DNA from: JACQFK01 sp964619955
GTDB taxonomy: Bacteria > Planctomycetota > MHYJ01 > JACPRB01
Direction of reading: 5' to 3'
Length of the DNA: 64,000 nucleotides
Assembly (NCBI GenBank): GCA_964619955.1
Contig: CAZUJF010000031.1
Coordinates: 1-64,000 of the forward strand
The translations under genes and the position numbers were made by a program. This document shows positions 42,591-50,666 of the stretch, in pieces (positions within the stretch are counted from its first letter, which is position 1; each line of letters starts with the position of its first letter). The notes under the pieces are model-generated. The model was given only the letters and a program-made list of their open reading frames with translations, ran no database searches and was not told the origin of the DNA.

Positions 42591-44075
42591 TTATTTGCGG
42601 ATTCCCGCAAGGTCCAAAATCCGATCCAAATCCACATGCGCCCCGACGTGGTCGGCGAGGCGGTCGAGTTCGCGATCCGGGTCGTAGGCGGCGCCGCCGG
42701 AAAGCGGCGCCCAGCCGCGCGCGGCGCGCAGGCCGTCGACGAACGCGCGGCGGAATTCCGCGCGGTCGAAGAGTCCGTGAACGTAGGTGCCCCAGGCGCG
42801 GCCCTCGAAGGCCCGCGCCCCGTCGAAGTCGTGGCAGGCCCGGCCGCCCCGCTCGCCGATGCGCAGCGCGGGGGTGACGGGGCCGGAGGCGGCCTCGGAA
42901 CGGCCCTGGTGGATCTCGTAGCCCTCCACCTCCGCCCCCGTGTCGAGGTGGACCCCCCGGACCTGCGCCGTCTGTTTCGCCGCCGCGAAGCGCGTGCGGA
43001 TCGGCAGGATGCCGAGCCCCTCCTCGCCGCCGGAGGGGGACTCGACGCCGTCGGGATCGGCGACGTGCTGCCCGAGCATCTGCAGGCCGCCGCAGATCCC
43101 CACGAGACTCGCCCCCCTCTCCAGGGCCTTCCACAGCGGCCGCGCCCAGCCCGCCTGCTTGAGGCGCCGCAGGTCCGCGACGGTGCTTTTCGTGCCGGGC
43201 AGGATGTAGGCGTCGGGGATCGTCCCGTCCGGGGCCTCGCAATAGCGCAGGCGCACGTCGGGCTCGGCCTCGAGCGCGTCGAAGTCGGTGAAGTTCGCCA
43301 TCCGGGGCTGGAGGACGACATCGATGCGGACGCGGTCCCCGTGCAGGCCGGCATCGCGCTCCGGCAGGGCGTCCTCCTGCGGGAGCCGGATGCCGCGGAA
43401 ATGCGGGACGACCCCGAGCACGGGCCGGGAGGTTTCGCGTTCGAGGAAGTCGAGGCCCGGCTTGAGGAGGGACAGGTCGCCGCGGAACTTGTTGATGAGG
43501 AAGCCCTTCACGCGCTCCCGCTCGCGCGGCAGGAGCAGGTGGAGGGTTCCGACGATCTGGGCGAAGACGCCGCCGACGTCGATGTTGCCGGCGAGCAGCA
43601 CGGGCGCGTCCGCCAGCTCCGCGGCGGCCATGTTGACGAGATCCCCTTCGCGGAGATTGACCTCGGCGGGGCTGCCCGCGCCTTCGAGGACGACGAGGTC
43701 GTGGGTGCGCTTGAGCTTGTCGAGGCAGTCGCGGATCAATCCGAGCAGCGAGGGTTTGAAGGCCTGGTATTCGGCGGCGGACATGGCTCTGACGGGGCGG
43801 CCCATGAGGACGACCTGCGCATCGGTGTCGGTCGAGGGTTTGAGGAGGACGGGGTTCATCTCGACGGCGGGCGGGATGCCGCAGGCGAGGGCGTGCAGGG
43901 CGGTGGAGCGGCCGATTTCGGCGCCGTCGGAACAGACGAACGCGTTGTTCGCCATGTTCTGGGCCTTGAAGGGGGCGACGCGGAGGCCCCGGCGGCGGAG
44001 GAGCCGGCAGAGGGCCGCGACGAGCGTGGTCTTGCCGACGCCGCTGGCGGTGCCCTGGACCATGAGCGCGGGCAT
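42591..44075 (-). CDS. cobQ: Adenosylcobyric acid synthase (glutamine-hydrolysing)
   Basis: 494 residues from the ATG at 44075. The N-terminal synthetase has the P-loop QGTASGVGKTTLVAAL and the APFKAQNMANNAF block of CobQ. The C-terminal class I glutamine amidotransferase part has the nucleophile cysteine in LVGICGGLQMLGQ. It amidates four carboxylates of adenosylcobyrinic a,c-diamide. No other corrin biosynthesis gene is in the window; it may act in salvage of incomplete corrinoids imported by the downstream system. It is controlled by the upstream riboswitch. The start is set just after an eight-T stretch. Confidence 0.95.
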   Translation of the reverse strand: MPALMVQGTASGVGKTTLVAALCRLLRRRGLRVAPFKAQNMANNAFVCSDGAEIGRSTALHALACGIPPAVEMNPVLLKPSTDTDAQVVLMGRPVRAMSAAEYQAFKPSLLGLIRDCLDKLKRTHDLVVLEGAGSPAEVNLREGDLVNMAAAELADAPVLLAGNIDVGGVFAQIVGTLHLLLPRERERVKGFLINKFRGDLSLLKPGLDFLERETSRPVLGVVPHFRGIRLPQEDALPERDAGLHGDRVRIDVVLQPRMANFTDFDALEAEPDVRLRYCEAPDGTIPDAYILPGTKSTVADLRRLKQAGWARPLWKALERGASLVGICGGLQMLGQHVADPDGVESPSGGEEGLGILPIRTRFAAAKQTAQVRGVHLDTGAEVEGYEIHQGRSEAASGPVTPALRIGERGGRACHDFDGARAFEGRAWGTYVHGLFDRAEFRRAFVDGLRAARGWAPLSGGAAYDPDRELDRLADHVGAHVDLDRILDLAGIRK

Positions 44076-44117
44076 AAAAAAAACCGGCTGCAGTCCCTCC
44101 AAGGCGGGAAGCTGCAC
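44076..44117 (-). terminator. Riboswitch expression-platform terminator before cobQ
   Basis: On the minus strand, GCAG-CTTCCC-GCCTTGGA-GGGA-CTGC forms a hairpin, followed by CCGG and eight T residues that end directly at the cobQ ATG. It contains the only Shine-Dalgarno-like stretch (GGAGGG). So it could stop transcription when cobalamin is bound, and also hide the ribosome-binding site. Confidence 0.7.
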
Positions 44118-44171
44118 CCAGTTCGCTTCGTTCCCGTGCGGCGAGCGGCCCTTCTCCGGGGCGCCACCTAT

Positions 44172-44336
44172 GTCGCACAGGCAGGTCTTCTGGCTTCCGG
44201 ATCCTCGACCCGTCCTTCCCGCGCTTCTTCCGGGAGCGCAGTGGACCGGGCCGCACTTCTGTTCCGGTTACAGCGGCGGGACCGCCCCCGATTTCAACGG
44301 GGTTCCCTTTTGAGCCCTCAGCGGGCACCTGTGACG
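44172..44336 (-). ncRNA. Cobalamin riboswitch
   Basis: On the minus strand the element starts with CAGGTGCCC and shows the core segments AAAAGGGAAC, GGGGGCGGTCCCGCCGCTGT followed by AACCGG, and GAAGCCAGAAGACCTGCCTG (the B12-box). Terminal pairing of GTCACAGG with CCTGTGCGAC closes it. These match the class I adenosylcobalamin riboswitch consensus (Rfam RF00174) closely. It controls the operon cobQ-receptor-tonB-ATPase-binding protein-permease. Under high cobalamin it should reduce expression. Confidence 0.95.
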
Positions 44337-44441
44337 AGGGTCATGATAGAGCGAGGCAGGGCAAAGTCAATGGCCGATTTTCGTGTAACCCCGGATCTCC
44401 CGCCCTTCTTCCTACCCCGGCCCCAACGAAGGAGAAGAGCC

Positions 44442-45725
44442 ATGAGCACGACCGCCGTCCGCAATGACTACCTCGAGCAGGTGGTCGCCCAGCAGGCCCG
44501 GGTCGCCGACGACCTGCGCGCGCGCCGCAGTTCGGCCAAGAAGATGATGATCGCCAACCCCGAACCCGCCGGCGCCGCCATGCCCTGCGAGATGCCGGCC
44601 CCGACCGGCTCCAGCCCCGTCGACGTCCGCATCACCGGCTGGTGGCGCTGGAAGAACGTCCTCGTCCCGCCCAACGCCTACGTCGTCCACACCCGCCGCG
44701 GCCACGCGGACCCGCTGCACCTCGGCCTCGGCGTCTCGTTCAGCTTCGACCCGCTGCGTGACTCCTTCATGGTCGTGCCCGCCGCGATGCAGACCCTGCT
44801 CATCAACGCCAACTGCATCTGCCGCGAACGCCAGGGCATCCTCGTGCAGGGCTACGTCCAGTGGATCATCGAGGACTTCCCGACCGCCTACCGCAAGCTC
44901 GACTTCTCCGACACCTACGACCCCATGCGCGTCGTCAACGTCCAGCTCCGCGAACAGGCCGAAGCCGCGATCAAGGACGTGGTCTCGACGATGGGGATCG
45001 ACGAGGTCCTCTCCGACAAACAGCCCATCATCCAGGAGCTCACCGCGCGCCTGCGCGGGCTGGCCGAGGGCGACGGCCAGGGCAAGGGCCTCGGCCTGCG
45101 CATCGTCACGGTCCAGATCAAGGAGGCCGTCGTGAGCTCGCCCCAGGTCTGGGAGCTGCTGCAGCGGCCCTTCCGCGCGGAACGCTCCCGCGAGGCGCGG
45201 CTCGCCGAGCTGACCCACCAGGCGGTGGTGCACACGCGCGAATCGGAGGCGGAGAAAGCCGCCGCCGCGCGGCGCATCGCCAAGGAGGCGGAGGTCGCGC
45301 GCCTGGAGGCGGAATCCGAGGCCTCCCGTTTCGACCGCGAGCAGGGGGAGCGCGTCCGCCGCGCCCGCACGGAGGCCGAGACGATCGCGCAGGCCATCGC
45401 CCACGAGAAGGAGAAGGCCTCGCGCGAGGCGGAGCTCGCGCGCCTGAAGCTGGAGCACGAGCTCGTCGACCACGGCATGCGCCTGGAGGCGCAGAACCGG
45501 CAGTCGGAGAAGGAGATCGCCCTGGACGCCGCGCGGCGCAAGGTGGAGAACGAGCTGTCGGCCGCCGCGCTCCAGGCCAGGCTCATCGAGGGGCTGCCGG
45601 AGATCGCGTCGAAGCTGCCCCATCCCAAGGAGCTCAAGTCGTTCCAGCTGGGCGGCGGGGCCGACGCGCTCGCCTCGCTGATCGGCGGCCTGACGCAGCT
45701 GATCGGAAAGGCGCGGGGTGTCTGA
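44442..45725 (+). CDS. SPFH/band 7 (flotillin-like) protein
   Basis: 427 residues from the ATG at 44442, with AAGGAG 8 bases upstream. A band-7 domain is at about residues 75-245 (GILVQGYVQWIIEDFPTAYRKLDFSDTYDPMRVVNVQLREQAEAAIKDVVSTMGIDEVLSDKQ). A long coiled coil follows from about 245 to 385 (ESEAEKAAAARRIAKEAEVARLEAESEASR). No membrane anchor is present, unlike most SPFH proteins, so it is soluble or peripherally bound. It may form an oligomeric scaffold. The gene is divergent from the cobalamin operon. Confidence 0.85.
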   Translation: MSTTAVRNDYLEQVVAQQARVADDLRARRSSAKKMMIANPEPAGAAMPCEMPAPTGSSPVDVRITGWWRWKNVLVPPNAYVVHTRRGHADPLHLGLGVSFSFDPLRDSFMVVPAAMQTLLINANCICRERQGILVQGYVQWIIEDFPTAYRKLDFSDTYDPMRVVNVQLREQAEAAIKDVVSTMGIDEVLSDKQPIIQELTARLRGLAEGDGQGKGLGLRIVTVQIKEAVVSSPQVWELLQRPFRAERSREARLAELTHQAVVHTRESEAEKAAAARRIAKEAEVARLEAESEASRFDREQGERVRRARTEAETIAQAIAHEKEKASREAELARLKLEHELVDHGMRLEAQNRQSEKEIALDAARRKVENELSAAALQARLIEGLPEIASKLPHPKELKSFQLGGGADALASLIGGLTQLIGKARGV

Positions 45726-45738
45726 CGGTTCGACACGC

Positions 45739-45783
45739 TTGATTCACCGGGTTGCCCCGCGGGGGAACAACCCGGCGAATCAA
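45739..45783. terminator. Bidirectional hairpin between convergent genes
   Basis: TTGATTC/GAATCAA, CCGGGTTG/CAACCCGG and CCCC/GGGG pair into a 45-base hairpin between the SPFH gene and the His-rich lipoprotein gene. It lacks a long T-run but sits where both transcripts end. Confidence 0.72.
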
Positions 45784-45788
45784 TGCCG

Positions 45789-46208
45789 CTAATCGATCAC
45801 GATCCAGATGCCGCCGCGCAGGCCGTGGCCGCAACCGGGGCCGTGCACGTGGCCGTGCAGGGAGTAGTACACCCCGCCGTGGTGGTAATGGTTGCAGCTC
45901 GCCGCGCAGACGTGCGGACCGCTGAGGACCACGGGCGCCGCGACGACCCAGCGCCCTCCGTGATAGTAGTGTCCGCAGCCGCTGCCGTGGATGTGGCCGG
46001 CCGCATGGATCCAGCCGGCCCCGTTCCAGAAGTGTCCGCAATTATGACCGTGCACGTGCACCGGCGCCGGAACCACCACATGAGGTGCGGGGGGTGCATG
46101 AACCACGGGACGGGGCGGGGCCGGGGGGAGCGGGGGGCGATGATGGACCACGTGGTGCGGGCAGCCCGCCAGCAGGGCCAGGGCCGCCATAGGCAAGAGC
46201 GTCTTCAT
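45789..46208 (-). CDS. His/Cys-repeat metal-binding lipoprotein candidate
   Basis: 139 residues. Lipoprotein signal LALLAGC (Cys16), then a His/Pro-rich stretch, then four copies of a 16-residue repeat at residues 51-66, 72-87, 99-114 and 120-135, with consensus HxHGxxCGHxxxGGxW. The cysteine is at position 7 of each (57, 78, 105, 126) and a His at position 9. The third copy has diverged. The spacing 5-11-5 residues between copies suggests a duplicated pair. The chemistry suggests zinc, copper or iron binding in the periplasm or on the surface. I do not recognise this family. Confidence 0.8.
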   Translation of the reverse strand: MKTLLPMAALALLAGCPHHVVHHRPPLPPAPPRPVVHAPPAPHVVVPAPVHVHGHNCGHFWNGAGWIHAAGHIHGSGCGHYYHGGRWVVAAPVVLSGPHVCAASCNHYHHGGVYYSLHGHVHGPGCGHGLRGGIWIVID

Positions 46209-46319
46209 AAAACCTCCGATTCCGACTTCCTACTACCTATACGGATTCAAACCGCGGGAGTCCAGTCCCGGCCCAAGATCGGAATGGCGATTTCCCCTCC
46301 GCCCCGCTACTATTTCCCC

Positions 46320-47249
46320 ATGCTGCCCGCGGTTCTTGCCGCCCTCTGCCTGGCCGTCCTTCCCCAGGACGCGCCCCAGAAGGACCCCCTCGCCGCCGCC
46401 CGCTCGCTCCGCGACCAGGGCCGTTTCGACGACGCGATCGAAGCCTTCTCGATGGTCCTCGGGGCGGGCAGGGACGTCCCCACCCGGGAGTCCGCCCACT
46501 TCGAACGCGCGGACACCTGCTTCAGGGCCGCCCGCTTCGAGGAGGCCCACCAGGACTACGAGGCCTTCCTGCTGCGCTTCCCCCAGACGGAGCGCCTCGC
46601 GGCCGCGAAGCGCCGCCTCATGGAATCCGCCTTCGAACTCGCCAAGGCGGGCGCCACCGGCTATCTCGGCATCCCCACGGGCTCGGGCCTCGGCGTCGGC
46701 CACCTCCGGGACGCGCTGCGCCGCTATCCCCGCGAGGAATTCTCCTCCGATTTCGCCCAGAAGCTCGGCATGTTCTTCTACGAACGCGCCGAGTACGACA
46801 AGGCGACCGAGGAGTTCGGCCGGGTGCTCGACCAGTACGGCGACAGCGCCGACGCCGTGCTCGCCCTCTACATGCTCGCCCGCTCCGCCGAGGCCCGCTT
46901 CGACGCCGTCGACTACGACGCCAAGCCCCTCAAGGAGGCGCGCCGCCACTACGAACGCTTCCTCGACGAATCCGAGAAGCTGCGCCGCCTGCCGGATCCC
47001 GCCCGCGGCTGGGTGGAGCGCCTGCTCCCCGCCGTGAAGGAGCGCCTCGGCGGCGTCTACGTCCGCCTCCTGGCCAAACGCCTCCAGGTCGCCGCCTACT
47101 ACGAATGGAAGGGCCTCCCCAAATCGGCCCGGCTCACGTATGCGGCCATCCTGAAGGAGGACGCCCTCTTCCACAAGGTCCTCCCCTCCTTCCCCGAGAC
47201 GGAGGCGGTCCGGACGGCCCGCCTGAGGATGGCGGACATCAAGCCGTGA
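46320..47249 (+). CDS. BamD-like tetratricopeptide-repeat outer membrane assembly protein
   Basis: 309 residues from the ATG at 46320, with a signal segment. TPR-type helices such as AARSLRDQGRFDDAIEAFSMVLG and FERADTCFRAARFEEAHQDYEAFLLRFP match the BamD/YfiO group, which helps to insert outer-membrane beta-barrels. It has no lipoprotein cysteine, unlike classic BamD, so the assignment is by fold and layout. The stop overlaps the next gene (GTGA). Confidence 0.68.
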   Translation: MLPAVLAALCLAVLPQDAPQKDPLAAARSLRDQGRFDDAIEAFSMVLGAGRDVPTRESAHFERADTCFRAARFEEAHQDYEAFLLRFPQTERLAAAKRRLMESAFELAKAGATGYLGIPTGSGLGVGHLRDALRRYPREEFSSDFAQKLGMFFYERAEYDKATEEFGRVLDQYGDSADAVLALYMLARSAEARFDAVDYDAKPLKEARRHYERFLDESEKLRRLPDPARGWVERLLPAVKERLGGVYVRLLAKRLQVAAYYEWKGLPKSARLTYAAILKEDALFHKVLPSFPETEAVRTARLRMADIKP

Positions 47250-47707
47250 GGGCCGCGCCGCTGCTCCTGCTCGCGCTCGCCTCCTGCGGCTACGAGATCG
47301 GCGCGCTCTACGCCGTGCGCGACGTCCGCGTGGACATCCTCGACAACGCCAGCGAGCGCCGCACGCACGAGCTCGACCTCACGTCCGCGATCTGCCAGGA
47401 GCTGGTGGCGCGCGGCATCCGCGTGAACCATCCCAACGCCGCCCACACGCTCCGCGGAAGCATCCTCGACCTCCGCACCCCCGCCCTCGTCGACGAGCGC
47501 AGCACGGACGAGATCCTGGTCGGCTCCCTGCACCTGACGCTGGAGATCCGGATGCTCGGGGCGAACGGCCAGGAGCTCTGGCGCGACAAGCGCTCCGAGT
47601 CCGCCTCCTTCACGCGGGAGCGCGGGGAGACCTTCGAAACCGCCCGGCAGAAGACCTTCGACCGCCTGGCCCGCTGGGTCGTGACGCATTTCGAAAAGGA
47701 TTGGTAG
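47246..47707 (+). CDS. LptE-like LPS-assembly lipoprotein
   Basis: 153 residues from a GTG at 47246. Lipoprotein signal LLALASC (Cys14), then GYEIGALYAVRDVRVDILDNASERRTHELDLTSAICQELVARGIRV, which follows the LptE/RlpB pattern. LptE plugs the LptD barrel that places lipopolysaccharide in the outer leaflet. Short overlap with the BamD-like gene supports a joint outer-membrane biogenesis role. LptD is not in the window. Confidence 0.75.
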   Translation: MRAAPLLLLALASCGYEIGALYAVRDVRVDILDNASERRTHELDLTSAICQELVARGIRVNHPNAAHTLRGSILDLRTPALVDERSTDEILVGSLHLTLEIRMLGANGQELWRDKRSESASFTRERGETFETARQKTFDRLARWVVTHFEKDW

Positions 47708-47752
47708 GCCGCGGGCGTTTTAGTATAGGATGAACCGTCCGGGCTGAAGACC

Positions 47753-49771
47753 ATGGAATTCGACGAAGACCCCCCCCGCAAGGAGGAGCCCCGGCAGAGG
47801 AAGCCGCGCAGCGTGCTTCTGCTCCTGGTGCTCGTCCTCGTCGGCATCCTCCTGCTCTGGGGCAGCAAGTCGATGCCCGGTTCCGGCGCGGGCGTCGCCG
47901 ACATCTCCGTCGAGGAGTTCCTGGACCTCAAGCGGCAGGGCTTCGTCTCCAAGGTGCTCATCGAGCACGACGAGCTCACCGCGGAGATGCACAAGGCGGC
48001 CGTCCGGAACAACAAGCCCTACAAGAAGGCCCGCGTCACGCTGCCCCCCGCCTACTTCATGGACTACCAGGGCCGCGCGAAGCTCACCGAGGGCCTCAAG
48101 GGCGAGGAGATCAGCGACTCCCGGCCCAACCCCCTGCTGGGCCAGTTCCTCATCCAGTTCGTCCCGTGGATCATCATCATCCTGGTCGTCTGGTACTTCT
48201 TCTTCCGCCAGATCCGCAACTCGGGCGGCCCCGGCAACATCCTCTCGTTCGGCAAGAGCCGCGCCCGCTTCATCACCGCCGACAAGATCAAGACCACCTT
48301 CGCCGACGTCGCGGGCATCGAGGAGGCCAAGGACGAGGTCGGCGAGATCGTCGAGTTCCTCAAGAACCCCCAGAAGTTCGCCAAGATCGGCGGCCGCATC
48401 CCCCACGGCGTGCTGCTCATCGGCCCGCCGGGCACCGGCAAGACCCTGCTCGCCAAGGCCATCGCCGGCGAGGCGGGCGTGCCGTTCCTCTCGATCTCGG
48501 GCTCGGACTTCGTCGAGATGTTCGTCGGCGTGGGCGCCTCGCGCGTCCGCGACCTCTTCAAGCAGGCGAAGGAGAACTCGCCCTGCATCATCTTCCTCGA
48601 CGAGATCGACGCCGTCGGGCGGCGCCGCGGCACGGGCCTCGGCGGCGGCCACGACGAGCGCGAGCAGACCCTCAACCAGATCCTCGTGGAGATGGACGGC
48701 TTCGACACCGACGAGGGCATCATCGTCATGGCGGCCACGAACCGCCAGGACGTGCTCGACCCCGCCCTGCTCCGCCCCGGCCGCTTCGACCGCCAGGTCA
48801 TGGTCGACCTGCCCGACGTGAAGGGCCGCGAGGAGATCCTCAAGATCCACGCCCGCAAGGTGAAGCTCGGCCGCGACGTCGACCTGAAGAAGATCGCCCG
48901 CGCCACGCCGATGTTCTCGGGGGCCGACCTGGCCAGCCTCATCAACGAGGCCGCGATCATGGCCACCATGGCCCGCAAGGAGTTCATCGACCTCGCCGAT
49001 CTCGAGGAGGCGCGCGACAAGGTCCTCTGGGGCCGCCAGAAGAAGTCGCGCGTCATGCTCGAGAAGGAGAAGAAGCTCACCGCCTACCACGAGGCCGGGC
49101 ACACGCTCGTCTCGGCCCTGACCCCCGAGGCGGACCCGATCCACAAGGTGACCATCATCCCCCGCGGCCGCGCGCTCGGGGCGACCTTCTCCCTGCCCGA
49201 GCACGACAAGTACGGGCGCGGGCGCAAGGAGCTGGAGGCCATGCTCGCGATGGCCTACGGCGGGCGGATCGCCGAGGAGCTGGTCTTCAACGAGATCAGC
49301 ACGGGCGCCTCCAACGACATCCTGCAGGCCACCGAGACCGCACGCCGCATGGTCTGCGAGTACGGCATGAGCGAGAAGCTCGGCCCGATCTCCTACAGCG
49401 AGGAGCAGGAGCACATGTTCCTGGGCCGCGAGATCGCCCGCACGCGCAACCACAGCGACGAGACCGCGAAGCTCATCGACTCCGAGGTGCGCCGCCTCAT
49501 CGACGAGGCCTTCCAGAAGGCGAAGACGATCATCACCCAGAACCAGGACAAGCTCGAGGCGATCGCCCAGGCCCTGCTCAAGTACGAGCTGATCACCGGC
49601 GAGGAAGTGCGCATGCTCCTGCGCGGCGAGAAGATCGACGAGCTCAAGGACCGCGAAGCCGCCGAGGAGAAGGCCCGCCTGGAAAAGGCGCGCGCCACCG
49701 ACGCCTCGCCGCGGCCCAGCCCGGACTGGAAGCCCGGCGGCGGCCCCGTCCCGGGCCCGCAGCAAGCCTAG
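47753..49771 (+). CDS. ftsH: ATP-dependent zinc metalloprotease FtsH
   Basis: 672 residues. Two N-terminal membrane segments (about 19-37 and 135-155), AAA ATPase with Walker A GPPGTGKT near 225, Walker B IIFLDEIDAVG near 280, second region of homology ending DPALLRPGRFDRQV, and zinc site HEAGH at 446-450. It degrades damaged or regulatory membrane proteins. The C-terminal tail is Lys/Glu-rich and Pro-rich. The order ftsH-folP is conserved in many bacteria. The TAG stop forms the first bases of heptad array 7. Confidence 0.97.
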   Translation: MEFDEDPPRKEEPRQRKPRSVLLLLVLVLVGILLLWGSKSMPGSGAGVADISVEEFLDLKRQGFVSKVLIEHDELTAEMHKAAVRNNKPYKKARVTLPPAYFMDYQGRAKLTEGLKGEEISDSRPNPLLGQFLIQFVPWIIIILVVWYFFFRQIRNSGGPGNILSFGKSRARFITADKIKTTFADVAGIEEAKDEVGEIVEFLKNPQKFAKIGGRIPHGVLLIGPPGTGKTLLAKAIAGEAGVPFLSISGSDFVEMFVGVGASRVRDLFKQAKENSPCIIFLDEIDAVGRRRGTGLGGGHDEREQTLNQILVEMDGFDTDEGIIVMAATNRQDVLDPALLRPGRFDRQVMVDLPDVKGREEILKIHARKVKLGRDVDLKKIARATPMFSGADLASLINEAAIMATMARKEFIDLADLEEARDKVLWGRQKKSRVMLEKEKKLTAYHEAGHTLVSALTPEADPIHKVTIIPRGRALGATFSLPEHDKYGRGRKELEAMLAMAYGGRIAEELVFNEISTGASNDILQATETARRMVCEYGMSEKLGPISYSEEQEHMFLGREIARTRNHSDETAKLIDSEVRRLIDEAFQKAKTIITQNQDKLEAIAQALLKYELITGEEVRMLLRGEKIDELKDREAAEEKARLEKARATDASPRPSPDWKPGGGPVPGPQQA

Positions 49772-49864
49772 GCGGGAGGCGAAAGGCGTGAGGCGTGAAG
49801 CGCCCCGTTCCCCCGCCGTGCGCCCATCGCCTCCCGCCTATCGCCTCTCGCCTTCCCCCTCACG
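49770..49864. repeat. Heptad-repeat array 7 (ftsH-folP junction)
   Basis: AGGCGGG, AGGCGAA, AGGCGTG and AGGCGTG (49770-49797) oppose CCCATCG, CCTCCCG, CCTATCG, CCTCTCG, CCTTCCC and CCTCACG (49823-49864). It fills the space between ftsH and the conserved start of folP. Confidence 0.85.
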
Positions 49865-49877
49865 CCGGACCCTCGTC

Positions 49878-50666
49878 ATGGGCGTGCTCAACGTCACGCC
49901 CGACTCCTTCTCCGACGGCGGCTCCTGGACCGACCCCGCCGCCGCCCTGCGCCACGCGCGCCGCATGGTCCGCGACGGCGCCGACTGGATCGACGTAGGC
50001 GGCGAGTCCACCCGGCCCGGCGCCCGCCCCGTCCCGCTCCGAGAGGAGCTTCGCCGGGTCGTCCCCGTCGTCGAGGCCCTCGCGGCCGAGGGCTTCACCG
50101 TGTCCGTCGACACCTCCAAGGCCGCGGTCGCCCGCGCCTCCCTCCGCGCCGGGGCCGCGATCGTCAACGACGTCAGCGCGCTCCGCGCCGACCGCCGCAT
50201 GGCGCGTCTCTGCGCCGATGCCGGCGCCCGCGTCGTCCTGATGCACCTGCAGGGCAGCCCGCGGACCATGCAGCGCGCCCCCGCCTACCGGGACGTCGTC
50301 GCCGAGGTCGGCGCCTTTCTCCGCGAACGCACGGATTTCGCGTTGAGGGCCGGAATATCGCGTGATAAGATTCTTTGGGATCCGGGCATCGGCTTCGGCA
50401 AGACGGCGGAGCACAGCCTGGAATTGCTGCGACACCTGGACACGCTGGGCCGGCCGGGGTGGCCGCTCCTGGTGGGGACCTCCCGCAAGAGTTTCATCGG
50501 ACAGACCCTCGGCCGACGGGTCGGGGACCGCCTGTTCGGGACCGCGGCCAGCGTGGCCGCCGCGATCCTGCGGGGCGCCGCCGTGGTCCGGGTGCACGAC
50601 GTGCGCGAGATGGCCGACGTGGCCCGGCTCTGCGACCTCCTGAAACCCGGCATCGAGGGGAGATGA
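49878..50666 (+). CDS. folP: Dihydropteroate synthase
   Basis: 262 residues from the ATG at 49878. DHPS motifs: MGVLNVTPDSFSDGG at the start, DWIDVGGESTRPGA, and DPGIGFGKTAEHS. It makes dihydropteroate from pABA and the pterin diphosphate in folate synthesis. The usual 15-20 residue N-terminal hairpin is missing unless the heptad array is translated, so the true start is uncertain. The stop overlaps cdaA (ATGA). Confidence 0.94.
   Translation: MGVLNVTPDSFSDGGSWTDPAAALRHARRMVRDGADWIDVGGESTRPGARPVPLREELRRVVPVVEALAAEGFTVSVDTSKAAVARASLRAGAAIVNDVSALRADRRMARLCADAGARVVLMHLQGSPRTMQRAPAYRDVVAEVGAFLRERTDFALRAGISRDKILWDPGIGFGKTAEHSLELLRHLDTLGRPGWPLLVGTSRKSFIGQTLGRRVGDRLFGTAASVAAAILRGAAVVRVHDVREMADVARLCDLLKPGIEGR

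Noticed and set aside
40704..44441. A plus-strand open frame of more than 1,200 codons upstream of the SPFH start
   Set aside because: It is antisense to the TonB receptor and cobQ genes and to the riboswitch, all clear on the minus strand. Only the part from 44442 is real.
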